Under the pieces are notes generated by a model. The model ran no database searches. It saw only the letters and a program-made list of their open reading frames with translations, and was not told the DNA's origin. 64,000 nt of DNA from Paragonimus westermani (taxonomy: Eukaryota > Platyhelminthes > Trematoda > Plagiorchiida > Troglotrematidae). The DNA lies in the NCBI GenBank assembly GCA_008508345.1, contig QNGE01000136.1, positions 113,968 through 177,967 on the forward strand, given 5' to 3'. This document shows, piece by piece, positions 25,135 to 36,699 of the stretch. Position 1 is the first letter of the stretch, and each line of letters starts with the position of its first letter. Both the position numbers and the translations under genes were made by a program.

Positions 25135-25528
25135 TGGGTAAACTCTCCGCTGGTGCCCGCGCCTTCCGAATCCTTAACAGACCTCGCCACGATTATCCTC
25201 ATTCTTCACCTTTAAAGCCACCACTTCCTCAGTCAAACTTTTTACTGCGCACCGAAGATCATTCACTTCAGTTGGTTTGTCTATCTCTAACGTGTTAACT
25301 GTCGGGGAGTTTTCTGTCAGCAGTTGCCGAACTGCCAGAGTCAGCTGTTCCAACATCATCGGACGTGCGATGAGGGCAACCCTGAGCTAATCCCTGACTG
25401 TCGGTGGCACTCCCTTCAAGAAGTGATCTGTCCGCATGCGCTGTTCTGCCCCCTGGTCCAAATGTGGCAGGGCTCTTGACAACCCTGCCTGCAGGGACAC
25501 GGCGTGGACCAGAGCGTACGACACTCAT
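25135..25528 (-). pseudogene. gag: gypsy gag remnant with broken zinc knuckle
   Basis: An ATG at 25528 opens a basic, proline-rich start (MSVVRSGPRR). A second frame (25359-25174) carries an acidic, leucine-rich helical stretch and stops at 25174. Across and beyond that stop the frame reads a cysteine, a stop, then GFGRRGHQRRVYP. This has the spacing of a CX2CX4HX4C zinc knuckle in which the histidine and basic residues remain but two cysteines have become F and Y and one codon is a stop. The total is much shorter than a normal gypsy gag, so there is an internal deletion too. Confidence 0.6.
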
Positions 25529-25560
25529 CTCAGAACTTCGCGGTTGTCACGGGCGCCAAC

Positions 25561-27360
25561 GCTGAGTCCCTTTATGTAGCAAGAACCATTTCATGCGACG
25601 CTGCACTCTTGTGTTCTTTCTTGTATTTTTTTCACAGCCGCTTCGATGTCAAAATCCATACTCTTGCCCCACTACCGAGTAGTAGTGGTGTGAGTTGTAT
25701 AGTGCGACCGCTCGTTCTCACTACAGTCGGTTACTGTCTCGACTGACCAATGTGAACACCAGAAACTGTGTGATATTAATTATATCGATCATCATTTAGA
25801 TGGACAGAACATATCACCGTTTACTTTTTCGGATGTCAGAATCAATCCTCCAGTCAATAACCATTCACAGAAGTGATCCGTGTTTTTCAATGCTCACTAG
25901 AAGCTTGAAACAAAACACTGTAATGACAAACATACAGCGCTTTAGGTCCGCTACATACGGTGTGAACACTTCATCCATCTTACTTGTGTCACTGACAATA
26001 AAAATAGAAAGTCACAGCTGTGTCCACTAAAAAAGTGTGCTAAATCAAGGTAGCACTAGTGGTGCTCATAGCATATAAGTTAATTTGCCTCTTCACAACA
26101 ACGGAACGCAATACAAAAAGGAATGTAGTGTGATCAGTCAGAATAATTTTCAGGAGTTGAATCGCCGTCTGTTTTTTTGTAAAATTGAGAACGATAGAAT
26201 AAACAACTGTTCAATATATTTTTATCCAAAGGCAATATAAGTTATTTAAATACATGTTGAGTGAAAGCGAAATAATTGTTAGGCTGTTTCGAAGGAAACG
26301 GAGACAAAATGTGGCATAAGTTATCAGACCTGGACCGCATTTTGTTTGCTCGTTGTGTCACACTTATATGTGGATTGTAGAGGTTAGGATAGTTCTGTGA
26401 CGAGGAAGGTCGCTGGGACTGAAAAGCTTTTCTGGAAACACAAGTTTTCAAGGTGCTGAGTTAAATTACTCACAGGTCAATGGTGAGATGCAAATAATTT
26501 TGACATTGGACTGCAGACCTCACATGCTCCCAATTTAACTACTTTTGATGTCCTTTCTGTCGAACAAAGTCAACCAAGAGGATGCTTCTGAACTGTCTGT
26601 TATTTCATGAAATCTATCTCAAGTCATTAGCCACACGTCACATGTGACCATCTTATTTCACAGTTTTAAGCATTCTGCAACATTCTTCAAGATAAGCTAT
26701 TGCCCTAGACGAACACGACCTTACGTGCAGCGTATCACCTTCTCTAGACCTCTAACCCGCACAGGTATAAAGAGGACTTAGAGCAGGTCATTTTCCCCGG
26801 GATAACACTCCGCGTACGCACAATGAGTACACAGAGGTGTATGATTAACCAATCACAAGAGAGGGACACAGACTGACAGCCTCAGGGAAACAAACTGCTT
26901 AGTAGTATGTATGATAAGGCACCATGAACAGTAACAAATGGAAACGTAATGAGGTAACTGTAGCGTCTGAAGATAACAGTCATGAAACGCAATGGAACCT
27001 ACTGGCAATTGCGTCAACAAACAGTGGAAGTTTTTTTCTGTCTTCGTTAAAGAATGGCAGACGAATTATCGTAAGCATTTAGTATTTGTTCAGCATAGAT
27101 CATGTGTTCCACTGTATGATGCTTTGTAGTTCATCGCCTCCTATACGCATATCTGGCCTCTCCATTTTTCGAAGGACTAACCGTAATACGAGTAAACAGT
27201 TGCCAGTTTAGCCATGTTATATAAATTACCTAGCAAGTACACGGATAGTTGTATGAGAAGTAACACGAAGCAAATATTACACGCTCTGCAGTCGAATTCT
27301 GGGTGGTGCGTGCAATCAACTTCGTTCTTAAAAACAAACAGAAGACAATACACATGCCTT
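25561..27360. other. possible remains of a gypsy LTR, otherwise featureless
   Basis: Sequence to the right of the putative primer-binding site should include the 5' LTR of the minus-strand element, but I could not find paired LTR ends. The rest is AT-rich without motifs. Confidence 0.25.
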
Positions 27361-27446
27361 AGGTTTCTGCTGTCGACTTCCGTTAGAAACGAATAAGCAT
27401 AATCCTCGATTCAATAAAGAGTTCACGAGGAATTGCAAGCAAAACA
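27361..27446 (+). CDS. weak candidate exon
   Basis: A segment ending at a strong donor, ATGAG|GTGAGT, is open upstream for about 38 codons (from about 27330). It includes FCCRLPLETNKHNPRF and NKEFTRNCKQNM. The acceptor (GCCTTAG) is weak. No domain is recognised. Confidence 0.22.
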
Positions 27447-27449
27447 TGA

Positions 27450-30439
27450 GGTGAGTCCTAACAACATAGAAAAAGTAAGGTGGACATAAACCATTCGGCG
27501 TAAGCAAATTCGAAATACTGGCAACATGGGCTGAGAGAGCGTGAATATATTAAAACAATCGGAATGAGCCAACAAAGCTCGTTACATGCGAGATCTACAC
27601 GACGCTACTGAGAGGGTAAGAGACAGAGAGAGTGAGTTAAGAAGATGGAGCGGACGAGTTACGAGTCACACACAAGGCAGTCATCAGGTAATGAGGTTCA
27701 CCCGGGCATTCAGGGAGGGAATCCATGAGGCATAATGAGTCAGGTAATGTCCGGGGATGACAACTAAGGTATCCGACTGTCCTCTACTCAGCTTGGAACA
27801 CCGTTAAACGTAAAACTAGATGGCTGTGATCAAGAAGACATATGTTGCTTTTCAGGCTGCATTACGAATTATCTTACAACGTTATGGACCTGTGATAGGA
27901 CAGATGTTAGGTAGTCAGCTTTAATGGTCATACGTGCGTCACTCACATCGCGTTCAGGTGGATGGACACAGCATACCTTGGATAGCTAGATTACATTGGC
28001 TGAATTCACATTAGCATGATATGATTATCACAACATTTAATTATGCTTATCATCAAACCAACAGCTCACTTTCCAAATGAACTCATTAGGTGGAGGTAGT
28101 GTGAACGGCGCTTGAACTTAAAACCTTGTGTGTTACAGGCCGAAGCCCCAATTCTTTCAGCCATTGTTTATGACCAGAAAGCCAGTGCCACAATTGTGTA
28201 ACTTGCTGTATCTGACGAGAAATTGACCGTCAGTTCGCTCGATGTACCACATCAAAGTGGAATGTATACAAGCTATTTAAAGTATGTAGGTGTCAGCCTT
28301 ACCGGAAAATCTGTTTATAAAAGTTGTGGTGATAGAATGTGAACAAGCGTGGGTCAGTTTGCACGTAGTACTCATCGGCAGGGGATTAAGTTTCATGATA
28401 GTTTTAGCTGAACTAATGTTCCGTCTAAATCGATTCGTAAAATCCGCATTTCTGACGCACCAGTAACTGCTGCTTTTCGTTGGAATCAGACCACAACGTA
28501 GCCTACAGTATGAGATGATATTGTTGAACTAAGGCTCACTGGGTATCATTCTTTGACAAACATGTTATGGGTAACACCTCTATTTACGTAACCTTCTACA
28601 AAACATGACTCACTTGTCAAAAACCGCAGCAGAATGTGCTGGCTCAGAAACAGTTGGATGTACGTAAGTTCGTTTTTAAACGGATGACGTGGCACCACAC
28701 TAAGTACAGTGTAAAGGAATATTTGAACGAGGCATGCTGAAATCAATAAATCGGTTACGAAGACATAAGAGAGCCGTCCCTACGACCACCAGATGTTACT
28801 TGATCGAATATTCCTTCAGTGAGTTAACCTCAAAAATATGGTCTACACCGAACGTTTGCACACTATGAGAAGCTAACGATAGTCACAACATTCGAATGCA
28901 ACCCAGTAGCTACGCTTAATTTGCAACCTGTATTTTCACCTTGTCCGAGGAGAATGCTTTCACATAGGTAGAACGATGACAACACTTCGAATATCTGTTC
29001 ACACACGGGTTATATGTTAATGCGGAATTGAGATACTGACCTGCGGGCAATACGTTATGTCACTAGTGGTAATTGACTAGTTCTTAGGCTTAGTAGATTC
29101 AATCAGCCCTAAAGGGAGTACAGAATCTCAGCAAACCTCCCGTCGAGTACTAACTCATTAAAGTTAGCTCCTAGTCCGCTCCTAGCAATATAATGCATAC
29201 AATGAATAACATGAGGCTGCATTGTCTAATGTTGTACAGTCAGGCGCACATCACAAGCTTATATTACAGAAAGCTTTTCATTTCTCATTGATTGGAGGAA
29301 ATTCCTGCACGTTGCGTCTGGTTTGTAGTGGTTATTAAAAGGGTTCGACTGCGCTGCCGCCCGTGCTTTACATTTTAAACGATTATTCAATGGTTCTCAT
29401 GGATCAATGAACAACGGAACCTACTGACATGAAATTAAATGAAACGGCTGAAGAATCAGACCAGGAAACCACTTTGTCATATGCCTTCTGGCGTCTTTGC
29501 CGCACATCTATGCAAATGCCCGTTAGCACTTACCAATAGTACGGGAGAAACAAATAATGGCACGGTATATCTTCATTACCATGGAAAAATGTTGGTTTTC
29601 ACTTAGTCTTCAAACCTGTTAGTGATCGATCGGCCAGTAAAAGGTGTCGTGACAACACACTGCGGTTGAAACATATCAAATTTTCACTTTGTCCAGCTGC
29701 ATCCTCTATTACATGCTGACTCCCGATCCTGTTCTCTCTTTCGGTAGCAGAAATGTTTGTTACCAGCTGCTGATATTGGAATGTGTTGGTCAAAACAGCG
29801 TAGCTGAAGCCGAGTGAACAGACCAGAACTGGGCAAGCATGTGTTTACTATAGTTTACCGATACCACTCGCTAACCTGATTCTTTTCGGGTGGTCTAGCA
29901 TGAGTAAGCTGTTTGGATAAGCCTTCCAGTTAGAATGCCTATGAAGTGATCTGGATTCGGCGTTTTTGTGCAGTATACACTTGTGAGACAATTGTGGTTA
30001 ACCTCAAACATGACAGCGAATATGTATGCGCTTATCCACTATTGGGGATCTACTTTACCGGCGTAGCAGACCGGTAGATAACGACAGTTAAACTGATCTA
30101 TTACAATGAACCACGTCATTCACCAACTTATGGATTTTGCGTTTTGTCTCACAAGATATTTTCAGGGGACGTTTGATTTTGTTGGCCTGAGAATAAATAA
30201 TAGTAAACGCTTGTTTGTTGCATTGCTACATCTGTCCCAGTGAGATTATTCAAACAAATGAAAAGACCATTCGATGTGTCGTTCTCACTCCGATAGTTAA
30301 CACAATTTACATGTTCACATTTGTTCACAAGTTATAAGGTGTTATTCGGAAGAATTCGATTTGTTAGCTGTTCTCGTGCTGTTCCACCACAGCCTATCGA
30401 TGGTGCGAATCAACGCGAGCAAGTGCATCAACTGCGTTT
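27450..30439. other. no recognisable feature
   Basis: An open frame on - at 29599-29793 has balanced composition (FQYQQLVTNISATEREN) and might be an exon, but its splice signals are poor. Nothing else stands out. Confidence 0.25.
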
Positions 30440-30734
30440 GTGAAATATTCACACATCACCATTCGACCAAAAACGCGTGAAGACTTTTACTGAGCTGTGT
30501 AGCTCGATAAATGCGTTTGCAAAGAGTTGGAAACTGTTGTTGCTGGAAGTAATTTTAGTGCAACTTGAATTAATTTCTAGCAAATCAAGGCAAATCAAGC
30601 GACTTGGCAATGCTTGTATGAATATAAGTTATGCGGACGGCCCTGACGAAAAGAGAGAGAAGCACCAGGTAGTTGTTGGAGATGATCGAATTCACCAGCT
30701 GAAGTCAGTTTGGCCTGAGTTCCATGGGCGCTAA
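30440..30734 (+). CDS. candidate exon or open segment, unidentified
   Basis: The + frame is open for 97 codons to a stop at 30734. It includes FDQKRVKTFTELCSSI, WKLLLLEVILVQLELI and NISYADGPDEKREKHQ, followed by a possible donor, CAG|GTAGTT. The leucine-rich helix and charged tail look protein-like. No acceptor lies inside the frame except a weak one at GTGAAG. I recognise no family, and an unlisted retroelement cannot be excluded. Confidence 0.25.
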
Positions 30735-31593
30735 TCAAACGGACACCTAAGAGTGGGTGTCAGTGTTCATAAGGTTTAGATTGCTAAGGTTAATCGCTGG
30801 TTGGAATTTCTTATTTGTCATCTCTGTTTGCCTGATCACCTGATTCCTTCTTGGCATGCCAAAAGGACGGAGTCGCCATCGCACACACGTTCTCACTCCA
30901 GCTGTGGATAAGATAGACTACACGTGTGCAAAACACTTTGCTGTATGTGCCGTTAAAGTGAAACGAGTAACCATGCTGAACAGGAAAGTTGGGACAACAG
31001 TTGCCTTTCTTCTCGCATTGTTTGTCATTGCTGGTACCGTTACGTCACTTTAAATTCGTGTACGCCTCTCACACTTATTGTGACGTCAGGTAAGACCCTG
31101 CCCAGATTTGGGTTTTAGTCTTTTATTTAGTACTATCCACAGAACTGATAAGAAAATTTGACATATAATTAATCTTCCACCCTGAAACCTGGGTACCAGT
31201 CACGTTTACAGAAAAAGTGCCTGGCTAGCAAACTTGCACAAATCTACACCTCATTTAGGACCTACAGTTTTTACGCGAAAGCATGTTAAGTAAATTTTCC
31301 ACTGACTTCTATTCCACAGGTATATCACATATCCTTATCGTGAAAGCCGCCGGCTTATCACTCAGGCTACATAAACTAAGCTATTTATATCATCGGAATC
31401 TCTACAGTTGCTCCATCGAGCTCCGTCCACAATAAGTGCTCCTTCCTAAATTAGATCATACTGGCCGTAGCCAGCCAGCATTGTCCAAGTAGGCAAAATG
31501 ATGGTACAAGACAATGATACAGCTACCTGCGAAATTTTCCAGATCGTAACTAATTAAATCATGGCAACCGTTACCCTCACTGTTTTACCCGCG

Positions 31594-31842
31594 TGAGTAC
31601 GCACAACCGTAGCGAAAATTGTATTGACGGAAGATGACTACTGCTTGCATCAGCAAAAATCGAACCCAATTCATCGAAATCAAGCGTGGTTAAAAACTTT
31701 TAGAACGCATAGTTCTCGATTTCTTTTTGGTATTTTCAATAATCTAAGGGTACACTCTGCAGCAACAAACATTTTAGTTTGTATTTTGTGTTACGCAGCA
31801 GCTCAGGGATATTTTATCTATGAGATTTTGTCAACGAATTAG
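31594..31842 (+). CDS. candidate exon or open segment, unidentified
   Basis: The frame is open from just after CCGTAG to a stop at 31842. It includes VLTEDDYCLHQQKSN, FRTHSSRFLFGIFNN and NILVCILCYAAAQGYFIYEI. The C-terminal part is hydrophobic and could span a membrane. It may be a terminal exon; no partner was identified. Confidence 0.25.
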
Positions 31843-31849
31843 AAAGTAT

Positions 31850-33561
31850 GATAGACGTATCAATTATCACCATGGCAAGACAGAACGTGTTAACCCTGTG
31901 TTTGTGAAGCCAAACATCCTGGCGACTGAAGAAAGTCTATTTTGAAATGTTTTAAAAAATGGCAAACCGACACTCAAACCCATCTCAGTTCTTGCTCTAA
32001 AACATGAGTGCATGTAGCCAAAACATTAATTTTTATCAGTAGGTTTCCACTAGCTGACTACTCCTTAGGGACATTCCCGTTAAACCAATATTTTGCTAGT
32101 CACCAGATCACTACATTTTCACTAGGTGCTTCTGTAGACATTGTCTCATATCCGACTACATGCAGTACAACGCTAGTCAATACTTTATCTACGATCAACA
32201 AGACTTATTAGGAAGTTTCCAACAAACTTCATTTTTTTCAATTGTATGCACCGATACAGCAAAAGTTTTATGAACATAGTTTGTGCAGCGTAATCCTTCT
32301 GCCTTCCGTACACAAACTCGTGTGTCAAATGATGCTTCAGAGTTTGAACTGGAAAACGTGGAATTCCGCTTCATGACTTTGGGTTCGTTGGATGGATACT
32401 TACAACTGAATACAACGATACCGGCAAAGTCAAAAGTATAACTTGTCTTGAATGTAGATTGTCCCTGAACATACAAAAGGAGAAAATTTGTAAAAAGGCT
32501 AGCTTCACCAAGGATGTCAGGGTTATTACAAGGGTAGTGACGTTTCACTTTAAGCAATCTATTACAGTGGGAAATTGTCTGTGTGGTTGTTTTCATGAAC
32601 ATCCTTGCCAATAGGGAATGAAGTTAACAGTACCTGTAAAACATACATACAGATGTCATCATCATTCATCGTAAAAGCCAAATGATCTAACAGGCTGCAA
32701 CAACAAACTGCAAAATCCTCATTCTTAACTATGCTTACAATGGTATCACTTGTATGTGTTGGGAAAAGTCCATTTTCCCCAAGAACAGTTTATTTTTTTA
32801 GATATCCTTGAAAATTAATTTATAAATCTGAATTTCATTTTTTTCGCTCCACAATGTGCTAAAACTCAAATCTGGCACACGTTTCCCCTCTGTCTTTCAT
32901 TGGTCCATTTCACTTTTAATAGGCTAATTCCAGTGGGGTCTTCCAAAGCTGTTCAAAAATCATATATATGCGAACGCTGGTCTGTCAAATTACCTTTGGT
33001 TTAAGAACAAATACATTCTTGGCCAAAGGTCACGGTCTTCTGTGTTCTTCTGGGGTTTTCGGGTATCGTTAAGCGATGTGTTACGTGTTCGTGATTCGTA
33101 CATTCGTGCATTGTCATTTCTCGTTATTATTGACCACCGGGTCATAACAGTATGATACTCAAAGAGCTACCGTAGTTTGACCAGAAACAGTTCTCACCGA
33201 TCGCTGGAGTTCAACCATTTAGCTATAGGTCATTCTGCCGTTACATAGAAAACGGAAGCAGGAACCATACTGTGTATTCACTACTCTGAAAAACGTCTAC
33301 AGATCTGTTGTGTTTGCTTTTTTCAGCAGCAGCACACGTTCTACTAGGTTCTTAAGATAATTCGCCTCTTTGGGCGAGGAAAAGAAACTAACATTTACTA
33401 CAGCAACCCAAATAGAAAACATTTTGAGGAGGTACTGGTATGCAAGGTTATCAGATTTGTCAATAAACCAACTGATTTTCGGAATCTTGAAACAGTGAAA
33501 GAATTCATTTGCATCATGTACATGAGTTATGACGGCGTTTTTTGAAATCCAATTCCAACAG
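31850..33561. other. no recognisable feature
   Basis: A 138-codon frame on - (32195-32611) is the longest open stretch here, but it has no motif and weak codon character. Confidence 0.25.
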
Positions 33562-33652
33562 CTATATCCACAAAGCTACTGTAGCAGTACGCATTTTGTC
33601 AAAGCGGATCTCGAAAGGCATTGTACAGTGGACAGCAAGCATCGCGTAAAAG
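33562..33652 (+). CDS. candidate exon 1 of the 33.5-40.5 kb gene
   Basis: A strong acceptor (ATCCAATTCCAACAG, ending 33561) and the donor AAAAG|GTATAC bound a 91-nt exon, phase 0 to phase 1. It reads LYPQSYCSSTHFVKADLERH and then CTVDSKHRVK. It is followed by a putative intron of only 40 nt (33653-33692) with a clear TCGTTTTCAG acceptor. The peptide is amphipathic and charged, unlike random AT-rich frames. The protein family is not recognised. Confidence 0.42.
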
Positions 33653-33692
33653 GTATACTGAAAAAATATCCACGATATTAACTCGTTTTCAG

Positions 33693-33821
33693 CTCATCAG
33701 TCTGCCAGTTTGTACTGGCTACGGCTCCAAGCGCTCGAAATGGTGTTTTGTACTGATTCGCTCAACTTCAGACACTTGTACCTGTCACTCCGTCTGGATA
33801 GCTTTTGCTGCTGATGTTTCA
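33693..33821 (+). CDS. candidate exon 2 (two frames open)
   Basis: After the 40-nt intron, the frame required by exon 1 reads HQSASLYWLRLQALEMVF and on through HLYLSLRLDSF, meeting a stop at 33812. If an acceptor 15 bases further in (GCCAG) is used instead, another frame stays open to the perfect donor TCAA|GTAAGC after 33821 and joins the next exon in phase 1. The first reading looks more protein-like; the second splices better. Confidence 0.35.
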
Positions 33822-33972
33822 AGTAAGCTCTTGACATTAACTAGTAGGACGAAGCTGCATACACGGATATGTTGGAAAAATCAAATATTTCCCACGGTTC
33901 CGCTTCGCTATAGTGGAGACATTCGTGATGTTTGCGTTATGTAAGATGAGTGAAATATGGCCTAACTCTCAG

Positions 33973-34103
33973 AAGACAAGTGGAAAGTTGCTCTCAGACA
34001 ATGGGCTGCAGACCCGTTGGAATACAAGTCTTGTGCCATAGAAGAGTTACCTGGAATGGTTCAGAGTTTAGTGGCAATGATGGTACCTCTTGGAAAGCTC
34101 TGA
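33973..34103 (+). CDS. candidate exon 3
   Basis: The acceptor CTAACTCTCAG (ending 33972) opens in phase 1 a very protein-like stretch, DKWKVALRQWAADPLEY then KSCAIEELPGMVQSLVAMM, with a stop at 34101. A phase-0 GT after ATGATG at about 34082 would let it join the next candidate exon. Tryptophan, acidic and leucine content argue for real coding. The domain is unknown. Confidence 0.42.
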
Positions 34104-34300
34104 TTATAAGTTGTCGCATTTGCAGTTATTGGACAAAAGAATCTTAAGTCGCCACCAAAACATGGATCGCGAACGGGTTAGAACAAGCTATAACACATCA
34201 TATTACAAAACTGGCGTAATTGGAATCCGAAGTAGCATTCGTACTGTCTTTGAGGAGATGTAGACGAAGCAGATGTTACAAACGCTGCGATGATACTCAG

Positions 34301-34374
34301 AGGAAATCTTTGTATACTACACTGCTGTTCATTAAGCCAGAAGTGTACCATATTCATCGTACAAACGGGCGCAG
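34301..34374 (+). CDS. candidate exon 4
   Basis: The frame is open well upstream (from about 34219) and ends at a perfect donor, GCAG|GTAAGT. From the AG at 34300 it reads RKSLYTTLLFIKPEVYHIHR then TNGR, ending in phase 2. This joins the next candidate exon in phase. Confidence 0.45.
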
Positions 34375-34599
34375 GTAAGTCGACATCTCTATGTTAATAT
34401 TGGCAAAGGAGATAACGGTAAGCTGAAACGCTAATCCAAACAGTCAGCAGAAAACAACACGTGCGAACTGATAATCACTGACTCCTAATAACCCAGCCAG
34501 GCAGCCGATCCTCTGGATTACTCAGTGGGTTCCGTGTGAGGCAGTGAAACGGGCAGAGGACCGAATCTAAGTGTGAAACCTCTGTGCTTCCGGTGTGCC

Positions 34600-34680
34600 T
34601 TTCTAGCTCAACTGATAAAGAGCTCACCGCGTTTAGGTATGCCGTTTCTGTCTACGGTTCAAATTCAACCGAAGTACGGA
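34600..34680 (+). repeat. tRNA-like element (pseudo-tRNA or SINE head)
   Basis: TAGCTCAACTGATAAAGAGC forms a perfect GCTC/GAGC D-arm-like stem. CGGTTCAAATTCAACCG downstream resembles a T arm with a B-box-like core. The anticodon arm and acceptor stem do not pair convincingly, so this is not a functional tRNA. Confidence 0.35.
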
Positions 34681-35448
34681 TTTTTCATAGTCGAGTGTTT
34701 TCCAACTGTTAGTTGACCCATTGCTGTCTAACAAAGCAAAGGTTCGAGTGTACAAAGACGAATTCTCCACACACATTCCGGCGGATTCCAACGTACTACG
34801 TTTGTTGTAATTCAAATAAGTTAGATTGATGAAACTACCACGCAGAAACGTTGTAGAGCAACCCCCGAAAGATAGTTTTATCCATTTTTTCTAAGAGGTA
34901 TCACCGTAGGCGATCTTTTAGTTTGAGATCTTTGCAACGCTACGTCGAATGAAGTGATGTACATCACACATGGCTTTGAAGCGGAGCACAACATCTCCCT
35001 GCATAATTATTTTCCACTTGGCAAACTGTGAACCTGTGTAATATGAATAAATCGTCTTACTCAACGTTAAATTTGGCCGACAAATTGCTGACGGTGCAAC
35101 GGAAAGCCTATTTGAATCCGTGCTCGCTGATTCTATTATATAGCGCATCCAAAGAGACAAGCAGTAACAACAATTCACATGATAACGCTCTATACGCCAT
35201 TTGTTGTTGACGACTATCGTACACTGAACTCAAAACATGCTGACCAACTCATCAGTCGTTAACGAAACCCTTTGTCACCGCATAAGTTTACAAAACTAAC
35301 GAAAATCCTTCCTCAGAGGTGAAAGTAACTGTCAGTCCCGATGGGTCTATTAGGTAGAGGATGCATTCAACGTTTCACACGAACCCCTCTCGGAGGTGGT
35401 CTTGTTCAAACGATCTTCGCCAGAACTCGTAGAATTTGCTCATACCAG

Positions 35449-35629
35449 ACACTTTTCTACATCAAACGCATTTGCGAGACTGTTACCTCACAAGCATTAT
35501 TTTCAGATTTTCCAGAGAAACGCCAAAGAATTAAAATCAATGGCCCGCAGATCCATAGATATCTGTGTGTATAACAGTGAGAGAGAATATATTCACCCGC
35601 ATCCAAAGCAGACTAAAGTACGTTATCAG
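35449..35629 (+). CDS. candidate exon 5
   Basis: The acceptor ATTTGCTCATACCAG at 35448 opens in phase 2, matching exon 4 (AG + A gives arginine). A consensus donor, CAG|GTATGT, closes it in phase 0. It reads HFSTSNAFARLLPHKHYFQ, IFQRNAKELKSMARRSID and ICVYNSEREYIHPHPKQTK, with no stop in 60 codons. An inner acceptor, TTATTTTCAG at 35506, is also good and keeps the same frame. This is one of the clearest exons in the window. Confidence 0.52.
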
Positions 35630-36152
35630 GTATGTGTAGAAAGCAACAGAATTAACATTGATCCACCAAATAACCTAGCTGCCTTGCATATCGGAGTAGG
35701 ACCCAGACAACTCATTTATCACGTATAATATTAGTTACGAGCCTACCTGTTGAGTATGTCAACTGACCAATGAGAACGCTCGGAGTATGTGTCTTGCGTC
35801 GCATTCGACATTGACTAGTCAGCAACAAACCCAGTGTTTCTCAGTCTTTCATCCCGACAAATGAGAAAAACAGGGTAAGAGAATCAAGTGAAAAAGAATT
35901 TTGTGCTTGGTATCTACCAATCCGAAGCTATAATTTGTTTTTCGGAGAATTCGCTGTCATACACCCGTATAGACCTGTTTTTCTGTATAACAGTGGACTG
36001 TATCTAACCTGGTGCTACCAGGGTGTTTAGGGTGGACAGTCACGAGTTGATGTCATTCTTTTAAGTCATTATTACAGTACTGTTTTGATGTGTTTGTTAG
36101 TGGTTTAGTTTCACCCCTCCATCTATTTGATAGTGTGCAAGCCTTGCCTTAG

Positions 36153-36446
36153 ACTTTATTGAAACTTGCTTATTACCTTCCGCAATCTCACGTATCTGAT
36201 TTATGGAACGATATTGTCTGCAATGTTAACCACTTTTTCGGTCAAGTTGGAATTTCAATTTTTATAATGTATGAGGATCTATTAGAGCGCTCCTTTATTT
36301 GTGGTTGTATTTGCTACCACCATTTCAATCAGGATCTGATCTGTGTATTGCGACAATTTGAATTGATTTATGTCCATCAGACGCTGTCCTTGTGTTGTAA
36401 TCAATGGCATCACCTAAGATGTCTTCGCAAACTGCATTTTACATAA
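36153..36446 (+). CDS. candidate exon 6 (3' border uncertain)
   Basis: The acceptor GCCTTGCCTTAG opens in phase 0, as exon 5 requires. The frame reads TLLKLAYYLPQSHVSDLWND, IVCNVNHFFGQ, then a more hydrophobic, cysteine-rich run to a stop at 36446. Phase-0 GT sites exist after FFGQ and after DLIC, so the true exon is probably shorter than the open frame. The R-x-L-x-x-L...LW pattern across exons 5-6 is reminiscent of HEAT/ARM-type helices in large scaffold or deubiquitinase proteins; this is only a guess. Confidence 0.42.
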   Translation, partial: TLLKLAYYLPQSHVSDLWNDIVCNVNHFFGQVGISIFIMYEDLLERSFICGCICYHHFNQDLICVLRQFELIYVHQTLSLCCNQWHHLRCLRKLHFT

Positions 36447-36589
36447 CCTAACTTGTGTGCTCTGAGTTCCAGTGCGTATATCAAAACTTGGAGGCGTTAA
36501 TCAAGCTGTATAAAACATAACCTGCGTGAATGTTGCATTGTTTTCGGCCGTTTGTCCGTTAGGCGCCAATTAAATTGATGACAAATAAG

Positions 36590-36686
36590 ATATCACTGGA
36601 ATGTTTAATAGAATTGTCGTCACGTGTTCACGGTGTTTTACGTACCCGAGTTGCGCTTTACAACCGTTGGTCACATGTAACAACAA
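36590..36686 (+). CDS. candidate exon 7
   Basis: From an AG at 36589 the frame reads ISLECLIELSSRVHGVLRTR and VALYNRWSHVTT up to the donor ACAA|GTACGT, ending in phase 1. An alternative donor, CAT|GTAACA, lies at 36677. The acceptor has no pyrimidine tract. Leucine and arginine content is protein-like. Confidence 0.35.
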
Positions 36687-36699
36687 GTACGTAGCTTTG

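Larger units (their letters stand above)
23380..25560 (-). mobile_element. degenerate Ty3/gypsy LTR retrotransposon
   Basis: Read on the minus strand, the order gag remnant, aspartic protease, reverse transcriptase, RNase H is that of a Ty3/gypsy element. Every domain is interrupted by frameshifts or stops. A TGGCGCCCGTGA word (complement of 25547-25558), just ahead of gag, resembles a tRNA primer-binding site, so the 5' LTR would lie to the right of 25560. No LTR could be delimited. Integrase is absent: the pol remnant fades after RNase H at about 23400. It is a dead, 3'-truncated copy. Confidence 0.85.

Noticed and set aside
32195..32611. 138-codon open frame on -
   Set aside because: No motif, no convincing acceptor or donor, and AT-rich codons.
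34600..34680. Functional tRNA gene
   Set aside because: The D arm pairs well, but the anticodon arm and acceptor stem do not form, so it is listed only as a tRNA-like repeat.
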